This document shows positions 1 to 6,449 of a DNA stretch of 64,000 nt, one piece after another. Source of the stretch: Alteromonas antoniana. GTDB taxonomy: Bacteria; Pseudomonadota; Gammaproteobacteria; Enterobacterales; Alteromonadaceae. The notes under the pieces were generated by a model. It saw nothing but the letters and a program-made list of their open reading frames with translations. It was not told the origin of the DNA and made no database searches. The first letter of the stretch is position 1. The number at the start of each line of letters is the position of its first letter. Both the position numbers and the translations under genes were made by a program. The stretch lies in the NCBI RefSeq assembly GCF_019249295.1, contig NZ_JAESDH010000011.1, positions 62,001 through 126,000 of the forward strand. The letters are read 5' to 3'.

Positions 1-267
1 ATCGAATCTAAGTCGCCCATGAGTATAGCGTTAGCGGTAAAAGACAGTGGTTCTCAATTCTACACTCTTACCCGCAACCAGTTTGGCTTTTCCTATATCG
101 ATGGCGACCTGGATTCTGTTGAAGTGCGCTGCGAATCTCACCGCGAAAAATTTACTGTTGCTGAGAATTTCATCTGGAGCATTCCGCAATCCTGGGGACA
201 ATGTCGCGTGTTGATTCAAGGCGAACCGGGAACAACATTTGAGCTTGTTGAAGTTAATAACGCTTAA
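1..267 (+). CDS. 3' end of an unidentified protein (partial)
   Basis: The reading frame is open from the first base of the window to the TAA at 265-267, so this is probably the C-terminal 88 residues of a longer protein. The ATG at 19 has no convincing ribosome binding site that I can judge. The residues are mostly short beta-type stretches with two cysteines (in RCES and GQCRV) and an acidic tail ending VEVNNA. I do not recognise the family. A C-terminal domain of a TonB-like or periplasmic protein is possible but is only an impression. It is convergent with the membrane protein gene that ends at 299. Confidence 0.5.
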   Translation: MESKSPMSIALAVKDSGSQFYTLTRNQFGFSYIDGDLDSVEVRCESHREKFTVAENFIWSIPQSWGQCRVLIQGEPGTTFELVEVNNA

Positions 268-298
268 TCTAATTATAACTCCCCCAAGAAAGCGTTAG

Positions 299-673
299 TC
301 ATAGCCTTTTAATCTGATTGATGATCAATGGAGATACAGAGTCATGAATACCTCCAGACGGTCCAAACATAAAGTGATGTTTCGTCTGACTTCCCTCTTT
401 TTTAGTAACCAGTACATGTTTGTCGGTAACGATAAGATTCTCGACTTCTTCTACGCTGATTTTAGTGAAAGTTGGGAATGTATGAATATAGATATACTTG
501 CCGCGTTTAATTATTGAATATCTGCCCCATACCCAACAAACCAATGCCACCATTGCAGCAATAGTTGTATAAAAAACAAAACGCATGAATAGGTTATCGG
601 GTGTGAGCACACTCGTGAGTATAAATACGAGAAACAATGTCGTTGTGTAATTTAAAAAAAATAGTACAGTCAT
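299..673 (-). CDS. Small two-helix membrane protein, candidate bacteriocin immunity protein
   Basis: This 124-residue protein begins with two hydrophobic segments (about residues 2-22 and 29-50) joined by a short loop. A soluble C-terminal half of alternating beta-type stretches follows (GKYIYIHTF, HVLVTKKEG), resembling a small PH-like membrane-anchored domain. I chose the ATG at 673 because longer readings run back into the peptide gene that ends at 711 and the extra residues are not membrane-like. It is the third gene after two double-glycine peptide genes on the same strand, 37 bases after the second one, with a hairpin in between. A small membrane protein directly behind bacteriocin genes is typically the immunity protein, so that role is inferred from position. 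No family name could be assigned. Confidence 0.55.
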   Translation of the reverse strand: MTVLFFLNYTTTLFLVFILTSVLTPDNLFMRFVFYTTIAAMVALVCWVWGRYSIIKRGKYIYIHTFPTFTKISVEEVENLIVTDKHVLVTKKEGSQTKHHFMFGPSGGIHDSVSPLIINQIKRL

Positions 674-686
674 TCTACTTACCAGA

Positions 687-708
687 AAGAGAGGCACATG
701 CCTCTCTT
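687..708 (-). terminator. Hairpin between the peptide gene and the membrane protein gene
   Basis: A perfect 9-10 bp inverted repeat (AAGAGAGGC and its complement around ACAT) begins three bases after the stop codon of the second peptide gene. On the minus strand the second arm ends in TT and is followed by TCTGG, so the U-tract is poor. It could be a partial terminator that lowers expression of the downstream membrane protein, or a 3' stability hairpin for the peptide mRNA. Confidence 0.55.
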
Positions 709-710
709 GA

Positions 711-926
711 TTATGGATAACAAAAGTATGCGCCACCAATTGTGCCAATTGCTGATCCTAAAGAGCTGCCACCCGTAATGCCAGCTCCGGCTCCGAAACC
801 AAAACCTCCCACAAAGCCTGCGACACCACCAATTATTCCACCGGTGATACCACCACCAACAGCCCAGTTGGACATGCAATCACCGCCAGAAACTTGTGAG
901 CTCTCGTCAAGGTTTAATTCTTTCAT
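711..926 (-). CDS. Double-glycine leader peptide B, glycine-zipper bacteriocin-like
   Basis: The 71-residue product starts with a textbook double-glycine leader, MKELNLDESSQVSGG: E-L near the start, E at -8, V at -4 and GG at -2/-1. Leaders of this kind are cut during export by peptidase-containing ABC transporters. The predicted mature part is 56 residues, very rich in Gly and Ala with repeated GxxxG motifs, one Trp, one Cys near its N-terminus and one Cys in the C-terminal motif CYP. I chose the ATG at 926 because AAGGA lies 7 bases upstream, overlapping the stop of the preceding gene; the longer upstream reading has no leader. It lies 10 bases after peptide A and shares its layout, suggesting a two-peptide (class IIb-like) bacteriocin in which GxxxG faces pack together. 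Activity is inferred. Confidence 0.72.
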   Translation of the reverse strand: MKELNLDESSQVSGGDCMSNWAVGGGITGGIIGGVAGFVGGFGFGAGAGITGGSSLGSAIGTIGGAYFCYP

Positions 927-936
927 TTCTCTATCC

Positions 937-1143
937 TTAAGGTATGCAAACTGCAGTGCCAATTTGCGTTCCAAATCCAAAACCCCAAACTGCACCAGCA
1001 CCCATACCTATCCCTGCAGTAGCAATACCACCACCGATAAAGCCGCCTAGTGCACCCAATGCACCAAAACCAGCTACACATACACTTTCGTCCAAACCGG
1101 CACCACTTATACTATTAAGCTCTTTAAAAGTTAATTCGTTCAA
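937..1143 (-). CDS. Double-glycine leader peptide A, glycine-zipper bacteriocin-like
   Basis: With a TTG start at 1143 the product is 68 residues and opens with the leader MNELTFKELNSISGA, matching the double-glycine pattern (E-L, E at -8, L at -7, I at -4, G-A at -2/-1). The TTG has GGAG nine bases upstream. The ATG at 1158 would place that GGAG inside the coding region and add MEIII before the leader, so the TTG is preferred. The predicted 53-residue mature peptide is Gly/Ala-rich with many GxxxG motifs, a Cys seven residues in and a C-terminal CIP. Peptide B ends CYP, so both have one Cys near each end, which could form a terminal disulfide. It is the first of two adjacent peptide genes. 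The function as an exported antimicrobial is inferred. Confidence 0.68.
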   Translation of the reverse strand: MNELTFKELNSISGAGLDESVCVAGFGALGALGGFIGGGIATAGIGMGAGAVWGFGFGTQIGTAVCIP

Positions 1144-1161
1144 GATGATAATCTCCATTTA

Positions 1162-1167
1162 ATTATA
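1162..1167 (-). promoter_or_regulatory. Possible -10 box before the peptide operon
   Basis: TATAAT is present on the minus strand just upstream of peptide gene A. No good -35 is visible at 17 bases (ATCAGC). A start 6-7 bases downstream would give a transcript whose 5' end lies at the GGAG of the TTG-started gene, which would be unusually short. The box may be fortuitous, with the true promoter further upstream. Confidence 0.3.
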
Positions 1168-1215
1168 CTTGGTCCCTTAAAAAGGCTGATACAGTCTATT
1201 TAAATCACCTGAGCC

Positions 1216-1338
1216 TTAATACTGAACAGATGAATAGTTCTGGAAGTTGAAGTGAAATTCAGGATTAGGGGTGAACCCTGCTTGCTGCAGTTGGGTGATG
1301 ATGGTCATCGCGGGTAGAGTTACCTCAACGCTTTGCAT
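1216..1338 (-). CDS. Putative 40-residue small protein upstream of the peptide genes
   Basis: An ATG at 1338 is preceded by an excellent GGAGGAG ribosome binding site 4-5 bases away and opens a 40-residue frame ending in TAA at 1216. The product starts MQSVEVTLPAMTIITQLQQA and ends in an aromatic, Asn-rich tail (FHFNFQNYSSVQY). It has no double-glycine motif, signal peptide or membrane segment. It is on the same strand as the bacteriocin-like genes, 72 bases upstream of peptide A, so it could belong to their regulation or processing, or be the remnant of a longer gene. I do not recognise it. The main support is the ribosome binding site. Confidence 0.4.
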   Translation of the reverse strand: MQSVEVTLPAMTIITQLQQAGFTPNPEFHFNFQNYSSVQY

Positions 1339-1795
1339 AAACTCCTCCAGATTAGAACAAATTGAAGGGAAGGTTTACACCGAAACAGCTGTGCCTTGAA
1401 TTTCGGAGAGTGTTTCTTAACAAATTGAAACAGCAACGTTTGTTTTGGTCGATAACGTTATAAGGTAAGAGTTAGAGCGACTGGCAATGGCATTCTTGTA
1501 CAGGAGTGGTAACTCAGTGTATTGATAACTCTGCGGTTAGACCACTACTCTTTTAGATGGAAAGTTCATTGTGGCAAAGTCGGGTTTACGTACTAAACAG
1601 CCGAATTAAACGAAGCGCGATTGTGAGTAACTTGACTAAGTGCATTCTCAACTGGCATTGATTTACTATAAAATAAGTACATCAAAACGCGATGGTGTCT
1701 TAAATACCAATCATCAAATGATAAATGCGTTAGTTATTGATTTAACTGCGTGTTGAACGCGACCGGTGTTTAAGCAATGCCCGCCCACAAACTGC
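1339..1795. other. Gene-free AT-rich stretch before the rpsF promoter
   Basis: I see no supportable gene here. The stretch is AT-rich and has no convincing ribosome-binding-site-plus-frame combination on either strand. Its left end should contain the promoter for the leftward small-peptide genes, and its right end abuts the rpsF promoter. Confidence 0.4.
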
Positions 1796-1824
1796 TTGTG
1801 TGGTGAACAATTGATCTATATAAT
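1796..1824 (+). promoter_or_regulatory. rpsF operon sigma-70 promoter
   Basis: TTGTGT (1796-1801) and a perfect TATAAT (1819-1824) are separated by 17 bases and followed by a GC-rich discriminator (GCGCGCCC), as expected for a growth-rate-controlled ribosomal protein promoter. Transcription should begin near 1831, giving a leader of about 80 bases before rpsF. Confidence 0.7.
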
Positions 1825-1830
1825 GCGCGC

Positions 1831-1910
1831 CCTTACAGCCAACCAAACCTAGTTCCTTGTCTCTATGCAGCAGGCTGTTCTGCCGAGGCTACAACCGTAA
1901 GGAGCGTTTA
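1831..1910 (+). promoter_or_regulatory. rpsF leader, probable S6:S18-binding element
   Basis: The segment before rpsF contains a GCAG...CTGC hairpin followed by CCGAGGCTACAACCG and then the AAGGAG ribosome binding site. In many bacteria the S6:S18 complex binds a CCG-containing bulged hairpin in this same position to repress its own operon. The match is by position and by my recollection of the motif; no covariance search was run. Confidence 0.45.
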
Positions 1911-2312
1911 ATGCGTCATTACGAAATCGTATTTATGGTTCACCCTGATCAGAGTGAACAAGTACCTGGTATGATCGAGCGTTATACCACTATCCTGAAG
2001 CAAGACGGTGGTCAGATTCATCGTTTAGAAGATTGGGGCCGTCGTCAACTGGCATACCCAATCGAGAAGCTGCACAAAGCACACTACGTTCTGATTAACG
2101 CTGAAGCGACTGCTGAAGCTGTTGACGAGCTGGAAAATGCTTTCCGCTTCAACGACGTTATCCTGCGTAACCTGGTTATGCGCACTAAAGATGCGGTAAC
2201 TGAAGCCTCTCCTATGACTAAAGAAGAGCCTCGCCGTGAGCGTCGTGACGATTCTGCTCCTCGTACAGAGCGCGCAGAAAAGAAAACTGAAACCACTGAA
2301 GACAACGCTTAA
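1911..2312 (+). CDS. rpsF: 30S ribosomal protein S6
   Basis: The 133-residue product starts [15 protein letters not shown], the conserved N-terminus of S6, and ends in a long charged Glu/Arg/Lys tail as in gammaproteobacterial S6. S6 pairs with S18 in the platform of the 30S subunit. I use the ATG at 1911, preceded by AAGGAG, rather than the in-frame ATG at 1865 or the TTG at 1857, because the shorter form matches the family and the upstream bases belong to the leader. It is first in an operon with rpsR and rplI. Unlike enterobacterial operons there is no priB between rpsF and rpsR (gap 11 bases). Confidence 0.95.
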   Translation: MRHYEIVFMVHPDQSEQVPGMIERYTTILKQDGGQIHRLEDWGRRQLAYPIEKLHKAHYVLINAEATAEAVDELENAFRFNDVILRNLVMRTKDAVTEASPMTKEEPRRERRDDSAPRTERAEKKTETTEDNA

Positions 2313-2323
2313 GGAGAACACCC

Positions 2324-2551
2324 ATGGCTCGTTTTTTCAGACGTCGTAAGTTCTGCCGTTTCACTGCAGAAGGCGTGACCGAGATTGATTATAAAGATAT
2401 CGCTACTCTGAAGAACTACATCACAGAGAGCGGTAAGATTGTCCCTAGCCGTATCACAGGTACTAGCGCGAAGTATCAGCGTCAGCTGTCTTCTGCGATT
2501 AAGCGTGCACGTTTTCTTGCACTGCTTCCGTACACTGATTCTCACAAGTAA
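2324..2551 (+). CDS. rpsR: 30S ribosomal protein S18
   Basis: This 75-residue basic protein has the S18 signatures [13 protein letters not shown], the central DYKDI...LKNYITE stretch and [17 protein letters not shown]. The length is exactly that of the family. S18 binds 16S rRNA with S6. Translation starts at an ATG with AAGGAG 8 bases before it, 11 bases after rpsF. It is followed 26 bases later by rplI. Confidence 0.97.
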   Translation: MARFFRRRKFCRFTAEGVTEIDYKDIATLKNYITESGKIVPSRITGTSAKYQRQLSSAIKRARFLALLPYTDSHK

Positions 2552-2577
2552 TTGGCGAAGTTTAAGGGGTAGCTTAG

Positions 2578-3030
2578 ATGGATATCATCTTACTAGATAA
2601 AATCGCCAACCTTGGCGGCCTGGGCGACCAGGTAAACGTTAAATCAGGTTATGCACGTAACTTCCTGTTTCCACAGGGTAAAGCAGTACCTGCAACGAAA
2701 GAAAACGTTGAGAAGTTCGAAGCACGTCGTGCTGAACTGGAAGCGAAAATTGCTGACGAGCTGAAAGCCGCTGAAGCGCGTGTTGAGAAGCTGAACGAGC
2801 TGGATGAAGTGACTATCGCTGCACCTGCTGGTGAAGAAGGCAAACTGTTCGGTTCTGTTGGTACTCGCGACATCGCTGATGCCATCACTGCAGCTGGCGT
2901 AGAAGTAGAAAAAGCAGAAGTTAAACTGCCTACTGGTACACTGCGTGAAACAGGCGAATACGACATCGACCTGCAGCTTCACTCAGACGTAATGACCTCT
3001 GTTAAGGTTGTTATCATCGCTGAAGCCTAA
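2578..3030 (+). CDS. rplI: 50S ribosomal protein L9
   Basis: The 150-residue product begins [20 protein letters not shown] and continues [15 protein letters not shown], the conserved N-terminal RNA-binding domain of L9. A long charged helix (about residues 40-75) and the C-terminal rRNA-binding domain follow. L9 sits near the L1 stalk of the 50S subunit. The start has AAGGGG upstream. It is the last gene of the operon; a strong terminator lies 20 bases downstream. Confidence 0.97.
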   Translation: MDIILLDKIANLGGLGDQVNVKSGYARNFLFPQGKAVPATKENVEKFEARRAELEAKIADELKAAEARVEKLNELDEVTIAAPAGEEGKLFGSVGTRDIADAITAAGVEVEKAEVKLPTGTLRETGEYDIDLQLHSDVMTSVKVVIIAEA

Positions 3031-3050
3031 TCGCTGACGTTTTGAATTGA

Positions 3051-3083
3051 AAAAGCCGCAACGGAAACGTTGCGGCTTTTTTT
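3051..3083 (+). terminator. Rho-independent terminator of rpsF-rpsR-rplI
   Basis: A perfect 13-bp stem (AAAAGCCGCAACG) closed by a GAAA tetraloop runs from 3051 to 3080 and continues into a T-tract. The A-tract on the other side means it can also stop leftward transcription from the convergent gene ending at 3087. Confidence 0.93.
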
Positions 3084-3086
3084 ATG

Positions 3087-3290
3087 TCAGTATAAAAAGT
3101 GATGAACATCCTGGCGAACAGCGCCCCGAAGCGTTGAGTCAGCGGCCATCTCCGTGAAATGGATATCCCAGTTTTTGACACCGCGCACACCAATCAAGTA
3201 TGACCTTTCCCCGACGTCCCAGTCAGTAATGACAATCACGTGGCCCGGAGTATCAGACAAAATGCTCTGCATACCTGGATGAGAGCGCAT
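3087..3290 (-). CDS. Hypothetical small protein downstream of cytochrome b561
   Basis: A 67-residue frame starts at an ATG 6 bases after the cytochrome b561 stop and ends just before the rplI terminator. The product has beta-type segments (GHVIVITDWDVGERSYLIG and NWDIHFTEM) and no membrane segment or cysteine. I do not recognise a family. The close coupling to the upstream gene and the use of the whole space before the terminator support it as coding. The ribosome binding site is weak (TAGG), so it may depend on translational coupling. Confidence 0.45.
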   Translation of the reverse strand: MRSHPGMQSILSDTPGHVIVITDWDVGERSYLIGVRGVKNWDIHFTEMAADSTLRGAVRQDVHHFLY

Positions 3291-3296
3291 CTGAGC

Positions 3297-3821
3297 CTAA
3301 AGCATCGATTTCAGTACGGAATCCTTGCGCACGAAGTGATGATGCAGGGCTGCTGATATATGCAATAAAATCATCGCAATAAACGCGATGGCAAGGTAGC
3401 CATGGATTTCCCGAAACAACCCGTAACTCTCAATGTCAGCGGTGAGTGAAGCCGGTAGTGTGAATAAACCGAATATCTCCACTGGCCTGGCGGCAACATA
3501 CTGCATCAGGTACCCACTAACGGGCATGGCCACCATTAGCGCATAAAGCACATAGTGCGACGCAATCGCGCCACGCTTTTGCACACGAGACAGTGACGAG
3601 GGTAAAGGGAGCGTTTGTGACTTCATTCTGATGGCGATGCGCAGAATAACCAGAACAAAAGCCAGCAGACCAAACGCTTTATGCGCTGTAAGAATAGTGA
3701 GCTGCCAAGGCTCAAGCGACCTGACCATTGCAAGGCCAGCCAGTAACATAGATATAATTAACGCGGCCATCGCCCAGTGAAGTAAACGCATAGCAAGCGG
3801 AAAACGGTTGTTATTCTCCAT
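3297..3821 (-). CDS. Cytochrome b561 family membrane protein
   Basis: This 174-residue protein has four membrane helices, with histidines in RLLHW (helix 1), TAHKAFG, IASHYVLYALM and LHISAALHHHFV that fit a di-heme b561 of the YodB/CybB type moving electrons between quinol and a periplasmic partner. I chose the ATG at 3821 (MENNNRFPLAMRLLHW); the longer frame is the antisense-like tail of the neighbouring gene. Its start overlaps the end of the catalase-like gene by 11 bases, so the two are translationally coupled. The pairing suggests that the cytochrome feeds electrons to the periplasmic heme peroxidase. Confidence 0.85.
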   Translation of the reverse strand: MENNNRFPLAMRLLHWAMAALIISMLLAGLAMVRSLEPWQLTILTAHKAFGLLAFVLVILRIAIRMKSQTLPLPSSLSRVQKRGAIASHYVLYALMVAMPVSGYLMQYVAARPVEIFGLFTLPASLTADIESYGLFREIHGYLAIAFIAMILLHISAALHHHFVRKDSVLKSML

Positions 3822-4839
3822 CCCGTTCTCCTTCCAGTGCGCCAGCCAATGCCTCTCTGGCACGTCGGCGATACGATTCGGCATAAGCAGCCGAGCGAGC
3901 CCGCAAAATGGGATCTTCCGTGGCCGATATGCCATTGGGCAATACGAGCGGGTCAAAGTTAAGACTATGACAATTACCCTCTAACTGGGGCTGCCAGTCG
4001 GTTATGACAATTTGTCCGGCAACGCGCTGTTCACGCGACGCGGGCCATTTTACGGCAGGATTATTTTCATCATCGTCAGCCCCAGCCAGGGTAAATACCC
4101 AGTCATATACCACCGGGGCAGCGTCCAGCTGTTGTGCCAGTCGTTCTTGTAGCGCGTCGGGGCCTTCAGTCTCATCAAACGGGGCCGCGCTGGCTGGCAC
4201 CATCTTCCACCTTACGGCTTGTTGATTGCCTTGTTTATCGTGCAGATAAAACGCGTTTAGGCTGTGGTAGGTCTCGCCGGAAAAGCTGCCTGCTGGCGAG
4301 TAGCTGGCCCGCCATGTCATGAAGTCTTTCGATTCGGGATGATCTTTGAAAAAGGCTTTCACGGCCTCAGGTCCTTTTTTGATGGCCACGATCTGCTGGT
4401 AAAAATCATGAGGGTTAGTAACCGCCATTACCGGCGGCGTATTCATCGCGATCCGCCATTGATTCGGTGAAGACAGAGCAAAGTTCAGCGCCAGGCTTCT
4501 GACTGGAGAGGATAGATCAGGTGCGTAAGGGTTGCCGCCTGCTATCGAATAGCGCCCGGTAAATGGTGTTACGCCGGGGGCGAACAATGGGGTAGTTACG
4601 ATATCACTAAGGTTTCCATTAGCGCGAAATTCCCCCGTAATGCAGACCCCTTTGGCATGGGCGCGCCGGTAGCCTGCGTGGGGACTGTCTCCCTCTTGCA
4701 AGTCTACAAACTCCTGCGCAGTAACAGTGTCTGCAGTCTGACTGGCATATACGGTTGTCGTCATACCAAGTGAGAGTAATAAAGCGGCAATCATGCAGCG
4801 GCGTTCGCTGACGACGTGGGGTAGAAACTGGCTTATCAC
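3811..4839 (-). CDS. Periplasmic catalase-family peroxidase (SrpA-like mini-catalase)
   Basis: The 342-residue product belongs to the short catalase-related heme peroxidases: the distal-histidine segment RRAHAKGVCITGEF, the FTGRYS and PVRSLAL stretches and a C-terminal RSAAYAESYRRR segment carrying the likely proximal heme Tyr. A signal peptide (MIAALLLSLGMTTTVYA) implies export. The start is a GTG at 4839 with a perfect GGAGG seven bases upstream, better than the ATG at 4926, which has no site. Such short catalases usually act as peroxidases rather than efficient catalases. The overlapping cytochrome b561 gene suggests a membrane electron donor. Confidence 0.85.
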   Translation of the reverse strand: MISQFLPHVVSERRCMIAALLLSLGMTTTVYASQTADTVTAQEFVDLQEGDSPHAGYRRAHAKGVCITGEFRANGNLSDIVTTPLFAPGVTPFTGRYSIAGGNPYAPDLSSPVRSLALNFALSSPNQWRIAMNTPPVMAVTNPHDFYQQIVAIKKGPEAVKAFFKDHPESKDFMTWRASYSPAGSFSGETYHSLNAFYLHDKQGNQQAVRWKMVPASAAPFDETEGPDALQERLAQQLDAAPVVYDWVFTLAGADDDENNPAVKWPASREQRVAGQIVITDWQPQLEGNCHSLNFDPLVLPNGISATEDPILRARSAAYAESYRRRAREALAGALEGERDGE

Positions 4840-5091
4840 GGTTATCCTCCGGTTTTTGCCTCTGAGCTGTATACGGGCAAGCACAGAGAAAGACCTTAAG
4901 AGGCTGAATTTTATTTCAAAAACCAAGGCGCTCGCGACTGTGGTATGTTCAAAAATGCATCACGACACGCCTGGCAGAAGCGGGTTGCCAGCGTGGCCTA
5001 AGACACCAAGGCTGCGAATGCCAGTGACATAACCCGTTAGGCCGGCAAGAGACCGCCTTGTTTAGTCACTTGGCTGTGAGCCTGAGCGACA

Positions 5092-5721
5092 CTAGCTTTT
5101 GGTTGCAACTTTCTCACACTTGATGCGCCATTCGTCGTCGAGCACCGGCAAAATCGCGTAGGCCCTGGCGGCATCTTTATCAGTTTTGTTGTAAGTACAC
5201 TGCATCAGATCTCTTACTGAAACGGTGACATCCGCACGTTCAAGGAGTCTGACGTCATCGTTTACTCTCAGCGTTCCGGTTTGAAGAACCCGGTAGTACC
5301 AGCCTGTCGCGCCATGTTCGCCGACAAAGCGATCCAGATTTTTAATCTCATAACGATGGGATATTTTATTGCAGGGCGCGCGGGGAGCACTTACTTGCAA
5401 AATCACTTCACCAAACTGCCAGATGTCGCCAATAAAAACCGTATCGTCTTCCATCCCCTCAACAAGCATATTCTCGCCGATGCTTCCTGCCTCAAAAGCA
5501 TTGTCAGGGTAGTGTGCCCGTAACAGTTCGTAGTTCTTAAGGCTGTACTGATGAAGTACTTTTTCCGGACCGCCGTGCAATTTTTTATTTCCCTGTTCAT
5601 CCTGCTCGGTGCCGTTACTATTGACGCTGAGAAACGGCACCGGCGATTTGATAATACTACTTGGGGCGCCACGGGGGCCGAATGGTTGTGGTGTTGCGGC
5701 GTATAAGGCGAGCACGTGCAT
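5092..5721 (-). CDS. MOSC domain protein, YiiM-like
   Basis: The 209-residue protein has the MOSC core with KKLHGGPEKVLHQY, the GSIGENMLVEG stretch and PRAPCNKISHRYE, whose Cys corresponds to the conserved MOSC cysteine thought to bind the molybdenum cofactor. A C-terminal region typical of YiiM follows. YiiM-type proteins reduce N-hydroxylated compounds such as 6-hydroxylaminopurine. It is a single gene, divergent from the ECF sigma operon, with about 150 bases between them. Confidence 0.82.
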   Translation of the reverse strand: MHVLALYAATPQPFGPRGAPSSIIKSPVPFLSVNSNGTEQDEQGNKKLHGGPEKVLHQYSLKNYELLRAHYPDNAFEAGSIGENMLVEGMEDDTVFIGDIWQFGEVILQVSAPRAPCNKISHRYEIKNLDRFVGEHGATGWYYRVLQTGTLRVNDDVRLLERADVTVSVRDLMQCTYNKTDKDAARAYAILPVLDDEWRIKCEKVATKS

Positions 5722-5788
5722 AGGGACTCCCTGATGAAAATCATCGTCAATGTTGATATAGCGAATAAAAAAGTTTTTTGCGCGTTTA

Positions 5789-5815
5789 AACCTTTGTAGC
5801 GTACGCTACGACTAA
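5789..5815 (+). promoter_or_regulatory. Candidate ECF-type promoter containing a 14-bp palindrome
   Basis: AACC (5789-5792) and CGACTAA (5809-5815) are 16 bases apart, the spacing of ECF promoters with an AAC-type -35 and a CG(A/T)C-type -10. The spacer carries the perfect palindrome GTAGCGTACGCTAC (5796-5809). It lies 58 bases before the sigma factor start, where an autoregulated ECF promoter is expected. The palindrome could be a second regulator's site or chance. Confidence 0.4.
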
Positions 5816-5873
5816 CCTCATAACAAGAACAAGTCAGTCTTGTAACTGACTGAGATAGCAGGCAATTGAAGAC

Positions 5874-6449
5874 ATGGAAAACTCGCAATGTACTGTGGTA
5901 GATGCCAAGGCGGCTTTCACCACAGCGCGCGAAAAAGCACTTATTGAGGCGGCACAGTCCGGCGATAAACAGGCATACCATCAGATTTATGATGCCTACG
6001 TTGGCCGTGTACACGCGCTCAGCTATCGGTTAACCGGCGATCATGCGCTGGCCGAGGATGCGACGCAGGAAGTGTTTATTCAGCTTTGGCGAAAGCTGGG
6101 TAATTACAACCACAAAAGTAAGTTTTCAACCTGGCTGCATAGCGTAACGGCGAACATTACCGTGAGCTATATGCGTAAACAGCGTGGTTGGTTTCAGCGG
6201 ATGTTTAATATTGAAGGCAGCGCGGCGGAACAGTTTCACGCAGAAGCGTCAACCGGAGAGGTCGATTTGGAGTCCTATATTGTTCGACTTCCCGAACGTG
6301 CCCGTATGGTATTCGTGTTACACGCCATAGAGGGGTATCGGCACGAGGAAATTGCGAGCATGCTGAATATGGCAGTGGGCTCAAGCAAAGCGCAGTTTCA
6401 TCGCGCCAAGCAGTTGTTAAAAGAGTGGATGGGTTACGACAATGACTAA
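5874..6449 (+). CDS. ECF-family RNA polymerase sigma factor
   Basis: This 191-residue protein has sigma region 2 (ALAEDATQEVFIQLWRKL and STWLHSVTANIT, about residues 60-105) and region 4 (LPERARMVFVLHAIEGYRHE with a helix-turn-helix, about residues 140-185) and no region 3, the ECF layout. It overlaps the next gene by 8 bases. That gene encodes a single-pass membrane protein in the position of an anti-sigma factor, and a DUF4097 envelope protein follows, so this is probably a cell-envelope or stress-responsive regulon. Confidence 0.92.
   Translation: MENSQCTVVDAKAAFTTAREKALIEAAQSGDKQAYHQIYDAYVGRVHALSYRLTGDHALAEDATQEVFIQLWRKLGNYNHKSKFSTWLHSVTANITVSYMRKQRGWFQRMFNIEGSAAEQFHAEASTGEVDLESYIVRLPERARMVFVLHAIEGYRHEEIASMLNMAVGSSKAQFHRAKQLLKEWMGYDND

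Noticed and set aside
742..1162. Two rightward Pro-rich frames opposite the glycine-rich peptide genes
   Set aside because: They are the antisense of Gly/Ala codons (GGN to NCC gives Pro) and have no ribosome binding sites. The minus-strand frames have proper leaders and sites.
1857..1910. Longer N-terminal reading of rpsF
   Set aside because: The added 18 residues overlap the probable regulatory leader, and S6 starts at MRHYEIV in the family.
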